This document shows, piece after piece, positions 7,146 to 18,079 of a stretch of 64,000 nucleotides of DNA. Each line of letters begins with the position of its first letter. Within the stretch, counting starts at the first letter, position 1. Where the stretch lies: NCBI RefSeq assembly GCF_026191475.2, contig NZ_JAOSLC020000002.1, forward strand, positions 310,001 to 374,000, written 5' to 3'. The translations under genes were made by a program, and so were the position numbers. This DNA is from Polaribacter ponticola. GTDB lineage: Bacteria; Bacteroidota; Bacteroidia; Flavobacteriales; Flavobacteriaceae. The notes under the pieces were generated by a model. That model was not told the origin of the DNA. It did not search any database and was given only the letters and a program-made list of their open reading frames with translations.

Positions 7146-9965
7146 TTGAAAGACCAAGAATACATAGAAGTTTACGGAGCAAGAGTTCATAATTTAAAGA
7201 ATATTGATGTAAAAATTCCTCGCGAAAAACTAGTAGTAATTACTGGTTTAAGCGGTAGCGGAAAATCTTCTTTAGCTTTTGATACTATTTACGCCGAAGG
7301 ACAGAGACGTTATATAGAAACATTTTCTGCATATGCGCGTCAATTTTTAGGAGGTTTAGAAAGACCAGATGTTGACAAAATTGATGGTTTATCACCTGTA
7401 ATCTCCATAGAGCAAAAAACCACAAATAAAAGTCCGCGTTCTACAGTTGGAACTATTACAGAAATTTACGATTTTCTACGTCTTTTGTTTGCGCGAGCAG
7501 CTGACGCATATTCTTACAATACAGGAGAAAAAATGGTAAGTTATTCTGATGAACAGATTAGACAACTTATTTTAAAAGACTTCGAAAACAAAAAAATAGC
7601 TGTTCTAGCACCATTAATTAAATCTAGAAAAGGACATTATCGTGAACTTTTTGAACAAATATCTAAACAAGGTTTTGTAAAAGTTAGAGTTGATGGAGAA
7701 ATTAGAGAGATAGAAAAAGGAATGCGTTTAGATAGGTATAAAACGCATGATATTGAAGTTGTTATAGACAGGTTAATTGTTAATGAATCTATAGAAAAAC
7801 GATTAGAAGAAACAATTAAAACGGCATTATATTCTGGCAATAACATTATGATGGTTATTGATTTAGAAGACAACACTCCTAGATATTTTAGTAGAGAGTT
7901 AATGTGCCCTACAACGGGTATTGCTTACCCAAACCCAGAACCTAATAACTTTTCTTTTAACTCACCAAAAGGAGCCTGTAATAAATGTAATGGTTTAGGT
8001 ATTACAAATGAGATAAACTTAAAAAAAGTAATACCAGACAATTCTATTTCTATAAAAAATGGAGGAATTACTCCACTAGGAGAAGAAAAAAATAGTTGGA
8101 TTTTTAAACAACTTCAAAATATTGCGGAACGTTATAAATTTAAATTAACAGACGCTATTAAAGACATTCCAAAGGAGGCTTTAGATATTATTTTAAATGG
8201 TGGAAATGAATCTTTTGAAATTGAATCTAAAACGGTTGGTGTTACTAGAAACTATAAAATTGATTTTGAAGGTATTATTTCTTTTATAGAAAATCAATAT
8301 AAAAACGCAGAAAGCACAACTATCAAAAGGTGGGCAAAAGGTTTTACGGATGAAGTTTCTTGCTCTACTTGCGGTGGAAAAAGATTAAAAAAAGAAGCGC
8401 TTCATTTTAAAATTATAGATAAAAATATTAGCGATTTAGCACAAATGGATATTACCGAACTTGCTAAATGGTTTAATAATATTGAAGAAAAACTATCAGA
8501 AAAACAACTTACAATTGCTTCTGAAATTTTAAAAGAAATTAGAACAAGAATTCAGTTTTTACTAGATGTTGGTTTAGATTACCTAACATTAGACAGAACT
8601 TCTAAATCTCTTTCTGGTGGAGAAGCACAAAGAATTCGTTTGGCAACTCAAATTGGCTCTCAATTAGTAGGTGTTTTATATATATTAGATGAACCAAGTA
8701 TTGGGCTACACCAAAGAGACAATCAAAAATTAATAGATTCTTTAGTAAAACTACGCGATCTAGGAAACTCTGTTTTAGTAGTTGAACATGACAAAGACAT
8801 GATGGAACATGCAGATTTTGTTTTTGATATTGGACCTGGAGCTGGAAGACATGGAGGAGAAATTGTTTCATCCGGAACATTTAAAGAACTAAAAAAACAA
8901 AAAACCTTAACTTCTGATTATTTAACCGGAAGAAAAGAAATAGCTGTTCCTAAAACTCGACGAGAAGGAAACGGAAAAACTATTAAATTAAAAGGAGCAA
9001 CTGGTAATAATTTAAAAAATGTTTCAGTTGAATTTCCTTTAGGTAAAATGATATGTGTAACAGGTGTTTCTGGTAGTGGAAAATCAACCTTAATAAACGA
9101 AACATTATACCCAATTTTAAATGCTCATATCTATAGAGGTGTAAAAAAACCAATGCCTTATAAGAAAATTGAAGGTTTAGAACATGTAGATAAGGTTATA
9201 GATATAGATCAATCTCCTATAGGTAGAACACCACGTTCTAATCCTGCCACTTACACGGGTACTTTTTCTGAAATTAGAAGTTTATTTGCCAAAACACCAG
9301 AAGCTGCTATTCGTGGGTATAAACCAGGTCGTTTTTCATTTAACGTAAAAGGTGGTAGATGCGAAACTTGCCAAGGTGGTGGTGTTAAGGTTATTGAAAT
9401 GAACTTTTTACCTGATGTTCATGTAGAATGTGAAACTTGCCAAGGAAAACGTTTTAATAGAGAAACTTTAGAAATTCGTTATAAAGGAAAATCTATCTCT
9501 GATGTTTTAAATATGACTATTGAAGATGCTACAGAGTACTTTGTTAACATACCTAAAATTCACCGAAAGCTAAAAACAATTAAAGACGTTGGCTTAGGCT
9601 ATATAACACTTGGCCAAAGATCTACAACACTTTCGGGCGGTGAAGCTCAAAGAATAAAATTAGCCTCTGAACTATCTAAAAGAGATACTGGAAATACATT
9701 TTACATTCTAGATGAACCAACAACAGGCTTACATTTCGAAGACATAAGAGTATTAATGGAGGTTCTAAATAAACTAGCTGATAAAGGTAATACTGTATTA
9801 ATTATAGAGCATAATTTAGATGTTGTAAAACTAGCAGATTACATAATAGATGTTGGTATAGAAGGTGGTAAAAAAGGAGGTACAATTTTATATACAGGAA
9901 CTCCAGAACAAATAGTTAAACATAAAAAAAGTTATACTGCTCAATTTCTTAAAAAAGAACTTTAA
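7146..9965 (+). CDS. uvrA: excinuclease ABC subunit UvrA
   Basis: Damage-recognition ATPase of nucleotide excision repair, 939 residues from the chosen TTG start ([19 protein letters not shown] follows). Two ABC ATPase modules: Walker [14 protein letters not shown] and [13 protein letters not shown], and signature LSGGEAQRI in each half. Zinc modules: CNKCNGLG and CSTCGGKRL in the first half, CETCQGGG...CETCQGKR in the second. All key residues are present. There is no ATG at the N terminus; the open frame extends to a TTG at 7119, but that triplet is part of a promoter -7 element, so 7146 is preferred. The gene ends in a terminator that overlaps its own stop codon. Confidence 0.95.
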   Translation: MKDQEYIEVYGARVHNLKNIDVKIPREKLVVITGLSGSGKSSLAFDTIYAEGQRRYIETFSAYARQFLGGLERPDVDKIDGLSPVISIEQKTTNKSPRSTVGTITEIYDFLRLLFARAADAYSYNTGEKMVSYSDEQIRQLILKDFENKKIAVLAPLIKSRKGHYRELFEQISKQGFVKVRVDGEIREIEKGMRLDRYKTHDIEVVIDRLIVNESIEKRLEETIKTALYSGNNIMMVIDLEDNTPRYFSRELMCPTTGIAYPNPEPNNFSFNSPKGACNKCNGLGITNEINLKKVIPDNSISIKNGGITPLGEEKNSWIFKQLQNIAERYKFKLTDAIKDIPKEALDIILNGGNESFEIESKTVGVTRNYKIDFEGIISFIENQYKNAESTTIKRWAKGFTDEVSCSTCGGKRLKKEALHFKIIDKNISDLAQMDITELAKWFNNIEEKLSEKQLTIASEILKEIRTRIQFLLDVGLDYLTLDRTSKSLSGGEAQRIRLATQIGSQLVGVLYILDEPSIGLHQRDNQKLIDSLVKLRDLGNSVLVVEHDKDMMEHADFVFDIGPGAGRHGGEIVSSGTFKELKKQKTLTSDYLTGRKEIAVPKTRREGNGKTIKLKGATGNNLKNVSVEFPLGKMICVTGVSGSGKSTLINETLYPILNAHIYRGVKKPMPYKKIEGLEHVDKVIDIDQSPIGRTPRSNPATYTGTFSEIRSLFAKTPEAAIRGYKPGRFSFNVKGGRCETCQGGGVKVIEMNFLPDVHVECETCQGKRFNRETLEIRYKGKSISDVLNMTIEDATEYFVNIPKIHRKLKTIKDVGLGYITLGQRSTTLSGGEAQRIKLASELSKRDTGNTFYILDEPTTGLHFEDIRVLMEVLNKLADKGNTVLIIEHNLDVVKLADYIIDVGIEGGKKGGTILYTGTPEQIVKHKKSYTAQFLKKEL

Positions 9966-10000
9966 TATTCAACTTTTTTTAAAAATAAAAGTTGAATATT
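9964..10000. terminator. bidirectional terminator between uvrA and the arylsulfotransferase-like gene
   Basis: Perfect 14-bp inverted repeat (9964-9977, 9987-10000) with a T-run after the left arm and A/T-rich loop. It overlaps the uvrA stop codon on one side and the stop codon (9999-10001) of the convergent gene on the other, so a single hairpin serves both genes. Confidence 0.75.
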
Positions 10001-11635
10001 ATTTTACTAAAAACTTCTTTACTTGAAGTTTACCATTTTCTTTTATCATAATAAAATGTATCCCTTTTACTAAATTAGGAATTACAATTTTATCTCCCTT
10101 AAAATTAGTTTGCTTTAAAATAACTTGACCTAACATATTATAAACTAAAATATCAACATTTTCTATTTTTTCGTAAAATGAAATTGTTTTATTTAAAACG
10201 GGATTATTAAATGTAATAATCTTATCTAAATAATTAAGTTCCATAAAAGAGAGCGTTTCATTACAACTATTTGACAATGTATTTACATCCTCTATTATGC
10301 CTTTAGGTGATAAATCTTTTCCTAAAAAACCCTCATAATTTTTATGATACTTTTCTCCCCTAAACATACTATTATCTCTTAAAATCTCTATTTCAGTCAC
10401 AAATTGATTATATGTTTTGGTTCCAACAGGATTCCTATAAACCCAAACTACATCTCCATTAGAATCAACTTCACTTAACCTTCCTTTACTAGTTACACAA
10501 ATTAACAAATTTCCATTTTCTAAGCCATGAACACCACTTTTCTTAAATTCATACAACACTTCTCCAAGTATTTCTCCACTCCACGACCAAAAAAAATCGG
10601 TAGGTAAAAACACATTACTTTCTAATTGATATTTATTATTTTCATCTAAATTTGGTGCAACAATATGAACTGACTAAAAGTATTTGTACCATCACTATCA
10701 TTATTAAAAACAGTAATCTTATTTTCATTAGCATAACCTTCATTTATCCATTTAGCATCATGTTGTTTAAATAATTTTTGAGAAGATTCATCCCCTTGTC
10801 TGTAGACCTGAGGATTTCCCCAACGCCATAAAAAATCATCACCTTTTCCATAAGCCCCTCCAGTATGTGATGAGGCTTCAATAGTAGTAGTACTATGATC
10901 TATGATGTAAATTTCTCCAAGAGTTCTTGCAGACAAAAGTATTTGATCTAACTCTGCATTATAATCTATACTGTTCATATGCAGCCAATCAGAATGATTT
11001 AGATCTGTTTCAGTATAATTAAAATCAACTAACTCAGGATGAGATACCACATCTCCAAAATTACTAATAGAAGAATCATAATCTTGTATAAGATGATCTT
11101 TAAAACTCCACTCCCAAACAACTTCCATATCATTATTTCCAATAGGCTTAATCTCAATTATTTTTTCTGATTTAAGATTCCCGTTTAATAAATTTGGATT
11201 CTTACCTAAAGCCACTTGCTCTTCTTCAGTTATACTTTCTTTGACTAAACATAAAATATTTCCATTAGGCAATGGCTCTATGTCATGATGTTGTCTTATC
11301 TCCAAATTAGTTAATAAATTATATTCCCAAACTAAATTGCTTTCCCAATCTCTAATTTCAAAACCATTAGAACCAGTTCTTAATAAATTACCATTTTCTA
11401 AAAGATAACATGTTAATTTTGGAGTTCCGTTAAAATTCCAACTATGAACTAAATTCCCACAGTTATCAACTAACAAAACAGAATTATTGGATTCTGGGGT
11501 AAACAAAGTATAACCATCAAATGCTTTCTCAGAATTTTTAAGCAAACCAATAGTATTTTGACTAGCAATAATGCCTATTTGAAAAAGGGCAAAAAGAAAA
11601 AGTAGTTTACTTTTCATATCTATATTTTTTTTCAC
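9999..11635 (-). CDS. arylsulfotransferase (ASST)-like secreted protein with T9SS sorting domain; frame interrupted
   Basis: About 545 residues if restored. N-terminal signal peptide (ending near ...GIIASQ), a repeated beta-propeller-like domain with Trp-rich blades (LVHSWNFNGTPKLTCYLLENG, residues shown in part; NLVWEYNLLTN, VVWEWSFKDH, DFLWRWGNPQVY) and conserved His motifs RQHHDIEPLPNGN and KQHDAKWINEG, as in ASST/TolB-like sulfotransferase relatives. The C terminus (about the last 75 residues, ending KGIHFIMIKENGKLQVKKFLVK, quoted as a type) is a type A sorting domain for the type IX secretion system. The frame breaks at about 10668-10674: the first part stops at 10646, and the downstream part continues in another frame (...VHIVAPNLDENN...). 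One inserted base restores it. The break is not in a homopolymer, so real mutation is possible. Enzyme activity is unverified. Confidence 0.75.
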
Positions 11636-11796
11636 AATACTACAATTTATTATGAAGCAATTTCATAATTTAACACTTTTGTAAAGACTTTTAACAACTC
11701 TTAAAAAACATTTTTTTTATTTATATGTATAAACAAAAAGAACTATTTTAGCAAGCTGCTCAATTAATAGAGCTAAAAAAATAAAATGTACAGATT

Positions 11797-12504
11797 ATGA
11801 CAAATGACGATAGAAAAATAAAAGAGAAATTGCAACCTAAAACCTGGAATGAGACTAAAACCAATGACTCTTGGGCTATTTTTAAAATAATGGCTGAGTT
11901 TGTAGAAGGATACGAGAAGTTAAGTAAAATTGGCCCTTGTGTTTCAATTTTTGGTTCTGCACGAACAAAACCAGATCACCCATATTACAAATTAGCAGAA
12001 GAAGTAGCTTTTAAATTAACACAAAATGGATTTGGTGTAATTACTGGAGGAGGACCAGGAATAATGGAAGCTGGAAACAAAGGAGCAAATAGAGGAAAAG
12101 GATTATCTGTAGGTCTAAACATTGAATTACCTTTTGAACAACACGACAATCCTTGGATAGATCCGGGAAAAAGTTTAGATTTCGATTACTTTTTTGTGCG
12201 TAAAGTTATGTTTGTAAAATACTCTCAAGGTTTTGTTGTGATGCCTGGTGGATTTGGTACAATGGATGAACTTTTTGAAGCAATAACTTTAATACAAACA
12301 AAGAAAATTGGTCGTTTCCCTATTGTTTTAGTTGGAACAAAATTTTGGGGAGGAATAATAGATTGGATTAAAAACACACTAATTGAAGAAGGTAATATTA
12401 GTGCAGAAGATTTAAATTTATTTAGACTAGTAGACACCGCAGATGAGGCTGTTGAGCATTTTAATAAATTCTATTCTAAATACAAATTGAAGCCAAACTT
12501 CTAA
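11797..12504 (+). CDS. LOG-family protein (TIGR00730, nucleotide 5'-monophosphate phosphoribohydrolase)
   Basis: 235 residues with the LOG Rossmann fold. Key motifs: VSIFGSARTKPDHPYY (about 48-63), VITGGGPGIMEAGNKGA (about 86-102) and the hallmark PGGFGTMDELFE (about 149-160). LOG enzymes split cytokinin or nucleoside monophosphates into base and ribose 5-phosphate; many bacterial members act on AMP-like nucleotides. This is the longer bacterial type. The gene stands alone, divergent from the arylsulfotransferase-like gene. Confidence 0.9.
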   Translation: MTNDDRKIKEKLQPKTWNETKTNDSWAIFKIMAEFVEGYEKLSKIGPCVSIFGSARTKPDHPYYKLAEEVAFKLTQNGFGVITGGGPGIMEAGNKGANRGKGLSVGLNIELPFEQHDNPWIDPGKSLDFDYFFVRKVMFVKYSQGFVVMPGGFGTMDELFEAITLIQTKKIGRFPIVLVGTKFWGGIIDWIKNTLIEEGNISAEDLNLFRLVDTADEAVEHFNKFYSKYKLKPNF

Positions 12505-12547
12505 TTTAAATTTAAATACCAACTTTTAATAAACGTAAAATATAGAA

Positions 12548-15355
12548 ATGAAAAAATCAATAAACTTATTTATTCTTTGTTTTTTCATTTCTATATTTTC
12601 TTCTGCTCAACAAAATTCGATCTCTATTAAATCTACATTTAATCCAGAAACGGATGAGTTAAATGTACAACAAGAAATTGTTTATATAAACTCAACTGAA
12701 GTAGCCTTAAATAATATTTATCTTCATAATTGGGGTAATAGTTTTAGAGACAGAAAAACTCCATTATCAAAAAGGTTTATAAAAGATTTTAAAAAAACTC
12801 TATATTTTTCAAAAAAGAAGACCTCGGGCAAACCACTATAAAAAACCTTACTATAGATTTTGAAACTACTGAATATATTGAAGTAGAAAACCATGCAGAC
12901 ATTATAGAAGTACCGCTTTTAAACTCTCTAAAACCAAGTGACACAGCTAAAATTTCTATTACGTATGTAATTAAAATTCCTAATGCTAAATTTACTAGCT
13001 ACGGAAAAACTAAAAATGGCTATCATTTACGCTTTTGGTACTTAACACCTGCTGTTTACAATAATGGATGGCAACTTATGAGTAATTTAAATATTGATGA
13101 TTTATACGAAAACCCTACTAATTTTGATATAGAAATTGACATTCCTAAAGAATATGTCCTAGAAAGTAATTTATATCAATATGAAACTAAAAAAGAAAAA
13201 AATCAACTATTACCTTATTGGTAAAAATAAGACTGATATAATTTTAAGTATTAATAAGAAGAAGCAACTTAGAACTTTTAAAACTGTAAGAGCGGCTATA
13301 TATACTGATGTTTTCGATGAGGAAGTTGACTATGAATCTGCTACCACTACTTTAAACAGAGAGATGTTATTCATAGAAAAATACTTAGGCAAGTACCCGC
13401 ATAAAGAAATATATATAGACAAAGTTACACAAAGTAAAGACCCTGTTTATGGTCTAAGTCAATTACCTAATTTCTTACGCCCCTTCTCTGACTCTTTTAA
13501 ATGGGATATTACCTTATTTAAAGCTTTATCAAAAAAATACATAGAGAATACCCTACTTTTAAATAAAAGAACAGATTATTGGTTTTTAGATGGTTTACAA
13601 AACTATTTAATGCTAGAATATATTGATAAATACTACCCAAAAGCAAAATTACTCGGAAACTTGTCTAATAGATGGTTTCTAAAAAATTACAACATCTCTA
13701 AACAAGGTTTTAATGACAAATACCCTTTAGTTTATCAATTTGTATCTAGAAGGTTTTTAGACCAAGCACTAGTTACTTCAGCAGATTCACTCTCAAATTT
13801 TAATAGAAAAATAGCTAATAAATATAAAGCAGGATTAGGTTTTAGATATTTAAAAGGGTTTTTAGGAGACAGTGTTTTAAATAGCTCACTTAAAGAGTTT
13901 TACCAAAAAAACCAAGTTAAAACCATTTCTAGTACAGATTTTCAAAAAATATTAGCTACAAAAACAGATAAAAAAACAGATTGGTTTTTTAACGACTACA
14001 TAAAAACTAACAAAAAAATTGACTACACCATAGATGATATAACTATTTTAAAAGATAGCTTAGAAATAACGATTAAAAACAAAAGAAATATAACTACTCC
14101 TGTTTTATTATATGGTTTAAAAAACAAAGATGTAAAATTCAGAAAATGGTATACAGGTATTGAAAATTCTAAAACAATAACAATTCCTAAGCAAGACTTT
14201 AACAAAATAGCTTTAAACTACGAAAACTATTACCCTGAATTAAACACCCTAGATAATTGGCAAAATCTAGAAAATAAAATATTTAATAAACCTTTAAAAT
14301 TTACTTTATTAAAAGATATTCAAGATCCATATTACACTCAGATATTTTATCAACCCAATATTAGTTACAATTTTTACAATGGTTTAATTTTAGGAGTAAA
14401 ACTCCACAACAAACCTTTAATAAAAAGAAACTTAGAACTTAGTTTTGCCCCTTCATACGCATTTAAAAGTAGATCTGCTATTGGCTCTTTTTCTTTCTTA
14501 TACAATCAATACTTAGAAGATACAAAAATTTATAAAATAGCATATGGTGTTGCAGGACAAACATTAGACTATGCTCCTAATTTATCTTACACCTCATTTG
14601 TTCCTTTCGCAAACATTGTTTTCAAAAGAAAATCTTTACGTGATGCTACATCAGAATCTATAAGAGCAAAATTAGTTCATATTAATAAAGAAGTAGCACC
14701 TACAACCGTAAAAACCGAACAAGATAATTACAGTGTTTTTAGTTTAAGTTATAACTTTATAAATCCAGATATTATTAAAGAATTTAGATATAACTTTAGC
14801 ATAGAAGTTGCAGAAAAATTCTCTAAAGCTGCAGTTGACCTAAGGTTTAGATCTCTTTCTACAACAGACACACAATTAGATTTTAGATTTTTTGCAGGTG
14901 CTTTTATAAATAACAATACAGAAGGTAATTACTTTAGTTTTGGGTTAGATAGAGCTAACGATTATCTTTTTCAGCTTAATTATTTTGGAAGATCTGAAGA
15001 TTCTGGTTTATTTAGCCAACAATACATAATAGCAGAAGGTGGTTTTAAATCTGTTTTACCTACAAGGTTTGCAAACCAATACATGATGGCTTTTAATTCT
15101 AGTTTCGGTTTATGGAAATGGATGGAATTTTACAATGATGTAGCATTTCTTAAAAATAAAAACGAGTCTATTTATTTTGGATACAATAATGGTATTCGTT
15201 TTAACTTTATTCATAATATTTTAGAAGTATATTTTCCTCTATACTCTAACAACGGATGGGAACTTTCTCAAAAAGCATATCCTCAAAGAATTCGTTTTAC
15301 ATTAACTGCAGATGTAAACTCTATTTATAATTTCTTTAGAAGAGGATTTTTATAA
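12548..15355 (+). CDS. M1-peptidase-like protein with C-terminal barrel domain; frame interrupted
   Basis: About 936 residues when restored. It has a signal peptide (MKKSINLFILCFFISIFSSAQ... cut after AQ), an M1 aminopeptidase-type N-terminal beta domain, a helical domain, then a C-terminal region rich in alternating aromatic beta strands (about 600-936) ending in Phe-rich IYNFFRRGFL, like an outer-membrane barrel. No HExxH zinc motif is visible: the expected place reads KYIENTLLLNKRTDYWFLDGL. It is therefore probably a non-catalytic relative. The frame shifts near 12791-12816 and returns near 13189-13202; both ends share a frame and the middle (about 125 codons, e.g. LRFWYLTPAVYNNGWQL) reads well in the other. 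This fits three missing A bases in A-runs. Confidence 0.75.
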
Positions 15356-15469
15356 AATTCAAACAAAATCACTTTTTTTATATAATTCCTAACGAAATCG
15401 TTTTTTTACTACGTCGTATTATCATATTCTCAATCAAATAAGATATTTTTAAATATCGATTAAAAAAAC

Positions 15470-15477
15470 TATCTTTG
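15470..15477 (+). promoter_or_regulatory. -7 element upstream of E1 gene
   Basis: TATCTTTG matches TAnnTTTG and lies 23 nt before the ATG at 15501. The -33 region is A/T-rich without a clear TTG. Confidence 0.45.
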
Positions 15478-15500
15478 CAAAAGTTAAAACCCATAAAACA

Positions 15501-17954
15501 ATGTTGCAAAAAACGGCTACTACTAGTACTCAAGAAATTACATTTAATGATTTTAAAAAAGAAGTACTTAACGATTATAAAATTGCAAAAATTAGTAGAG
15601 AATGTAGCCTTTTAGGTAGACGTGAAGTTTTAACTGGGAAAGCTAAATTTGGTATTTTTGGTGATGGAAAAGAAGTACCTCAATTAGCAATGGCTAAAGC
15701 CTTTAAAAAAGGTGATTTTAGATCTGGTTATTATAGAGATCAAACTTTTATGATGGCTATTGGCGAGTTAACTGCACAACAATTTTTTGCAGGTTTGTAT
15801 GCACATACAGACATAAAAGCAGATCCTATGTCTGCTGGTAGACAAATGGGTGGTCATTTTGCTACACATAGTTTAAATGAAGATGGTAGCTGGAAAGACT
15901 TAACGAAGCAATACAATTCCAGTTCAGATATTTCACCTACTGCGGGGCAAATGCCACGTTTATTAGGTTTAGCACAAGCATCAAAAATTTATAGAAACGA
16001 AAAAAGTGTACAACACAAAACTAACTTTTCTAACAAAGGAAATGAAGTTGCTTGGGGTACAATTGGAAATGCGAGTACTAGTGAAGGCTTATTTTTTGAA
16101 ACCATAAACGCTGCAGGAGTTTTACAAGTACCTATGGTTATGAGCGTTTGGGACGATGAGTATGGAATTTCTGTACACGCTAAATATCAAACTACCAAAG
16201 AAAGTATTTCTGAAATTTTAAAAGGGTTTCAAAGAGATAACAAAAATAAAGGTTATGAAATTTTTGTTATCAATGGTTGGGATTATGTTCAATTAACAGA
16301 TGTTTATCAAAAAGCAGCAAAAATTGCTAGAGAAGAGCATGTACCTGTTTTAATTCATGTTAAAGAATTAACCCAACCTCAAGGGCACTCAACTTCTGGT
16401 TCTCATGAAAGATATAAAGATAAAAATAGACTTCAATGGGAAAAAGATCATGACTGTATAACTAAAATGCGTAAATGGATTTTAGAATTTGAATTAGAAA
16501 CTGAAACTGGGGAAATACTACGTTTTATAGATTCTGAAGAAGAACTTATCCTTTTAGAAAAAGAAGCTAAAAAAGAAGTAACTAGCGCTAAAAGAAATGC
16601 TTGGAACGCTTATTTAAATGAGATAAAAGAAGAACTTTCTACTGCTGCTAAAATACTTGAAAGCGTAAGTAGTAAAAGTGAAAACGGAACTTTCATAAAT
16701 AAATACAAAAACGATTTATTAGCAATTATAGAACCAACAAGGAAAGATGTTTTATCAGCCTCTAGAAAATGTTTACGCTATTTAAAAGACGAAAATTTTC
16801 CTGAAAAAATAGAACTACAAAACTTTATTAAATCTGCTACAGAAAGTGCATACCAAAAGTACTCCTCTCACTTATTAAGTGAAACTGATTTAAGCACCTC
16901 TAACATTATTGAAAGAAAACCAACTTATACTCAAGAAAAAAATATTGTTGATGCTAGAATTATCATGAGAGATAATTTTGATGCTGTTCTTAAAAAGCAC
17001 CCAGATGTTGTTATTTTTGGTGAAGATGCTGGTTTTATTGGTGATGTAAATCAAGGCTTAGAAGGTCTTCAAGATAAATATGGAGACATAAGAATATCTG
17101 ACACTGGCATTAGAGAAGCTACTATTTTAGGTCAAGGAATTGGTTTAGCAATGAGAGGTTTAAGACCTATTGCAGAAATACAATACCTAGATTATTTATT
17201 ATATGCTTTACAAATAATGAGTGATGATTTAGCAACTTTACGCTACAGAACTTTTGGAAAGCAAAAAGCTCCTTTAATAATTAGAACAAGGGGGCATAGA
17301 TTAGAAGGTATTTGGCATGCTGGTTCTCCAATGGGAGGTATAATTAATCATGTTAGAGGAATTCATGTTTTAGTTCCAAGAAATATGACTATTGCCGCTG
17401 GTTTTTACAATACTTTATTAGAAGGTGATGACCCTGGTTTAGTGATAGAGTGTTTAAATGGTTATCGTTTAAAAGAAGAATTACCTACAAATTTAGGTGA
17501 TTTTAAAACCCCAATAGGAGTTGTAGACACTGTTAAACAAGGAACTGATATTACTGTTGTTTCTTATGGTTCTACTCTAAGAATTATTGAAGACGTTGCT
17601 AAAGATTTAGCGCAAGTAGATATTCATATTGAACTTATTGACGCTCAAAGCTTACTACCTTTTGATGTTAACCACGATTGTGTTAAAAGTTTAGCTAAAA
17701 CAAATAAACTAATAATTGTAGATGAAGATTTACCTGGTGGAGCTTCTGCTTATATTTTACAAGAAATAGTAGAAAATCAAAATGGATATCAATATTTAGA
17801 CAGTAAACCAACAACATTAACTGCTAAACAACATAGAACTGCTTACGGTACAGATGGAGATTATTTTTCTAAACCTTCTGCAGAAGATATTTTTGAAAAA
17901 ATTTATGAAATTATGCATGAATCTAATCCTAATAAATTTAAAAGCTTGTATTAA
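15501..17954 (+). CDS. 2-oxoacid dehydrogenase E1, fused alpha and beta subunits
   Basis: 817 residues: an E1 alpha-like half (about 1-470) joined to an E1 beta-like, transketolase-type half (about 475-817, from DARIIMRDNFDAVLKKHPDVV on). Thiamine diphosphate-dependent decarboxylation of a 2-oxoacid, most likely branched-chain 2-oxoacids or pyruvate, feeding an E2/E3 complex; E2 and E3 are not in this window. The alpha half has the active-site loop YYRDQTFMMAIG and GRQMGGH. The TPP-binding motif usually written GDG...NN reads GNASTSEG...DDEYGIS (about 185-225). The beta half has EDAG, GLAMRGLRPIAEIQYLDY and HRTAYGTDGDYFSKPS. Fused E1 genes are usual in flavobacteria. A hairpin terminator follows at 17975. 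Confidence 0.9.
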   Translation: MLQKTATTSTQEITFNDFKKEVLNDYKIAKISRECSLLGRREVLTGKAKFGIFGDGKEVPQLAMAKAFKKGDFRSGYYRDQTFMMAIGELTAQQFFAGLYAHTDIKADPMSAGRQMGGHFATHSLNEDGSWKDLTKQYNSSSDISPTAGQMPRLLGLAQASKIYRNEKSVQHKTNFSNKGNEVAWGTIGNASTSEGLFFETINAAGVLQVPMVMSVWDDEYGISVHAKYQTTKESISEILKGFQRDNKNKGYEIFVINGWDYVQLTDVYQKAAKIAREEHVPVLIHVKELTQPQGHSTSGSHERYKDKNRLQWEKDHDCITKMRKWILEFELETETGEILRFIDSEEELILLEKEAKKEVTSAKRNAWNAYLNEIKEELSTAAKILESVSSKSENGTFINKYKNDLLAIIEPTRKDVLSASRKCLRYLKDENFPEKIELQNFIKSATESAYQKYSSHLLSETDLSTSNIIERKPTYTQEKNIVDARIIMRDNFDAVLKKHPDVVIFGEDAGFIGDVNQGLEGLQDKYGDIRISDTGIREATILGQGIGLAMRGLRPIAEIQYLDYLLYALQIMSDDLATLRYRTFGKQKAPLIIRTRGHRLEGIWHAGSPMGGIINHVRGIHVLVPRNMTIAAGFYNTLLEGDDPGLVIECLNGYRLKEELPTNLGDFKTPIGVVDTVKQGTDITVVSYGSTLRIIEDVAKDLAQVDIHIELIDAQSLLPFDVNHDCVKSLAKTNKLIIVDEDLPGGASAYILQEIVENQNGYQYLDSKPTTLTAKQHRTAYGTDGDYFSKPSAEDIFEKIYEIMHESNPNKFKSLY

Positions 17955-17974
17955 TCTACATTCTAGAAATTAAA

Positions 17975-18014
17975 TATAAAAGCTCAAACATATTTGTTTG
18001 AGCTTTTATATTTT
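17975..18014 (+). terminator. terminator after E1 gene
   Basis: 16-bp perfect inverted repeat (17975-17990, 17995-18010; loop tatt) followed by T-rich sequence, 20 nt after the E1 stop. Confidence 0.8.
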
Positions 18015-18079
18015 AACACAATCCATAAAGCTATTACAACTCGTTTTCTTACTTTAGAAGTTCAAAATAATTTAAGCTT

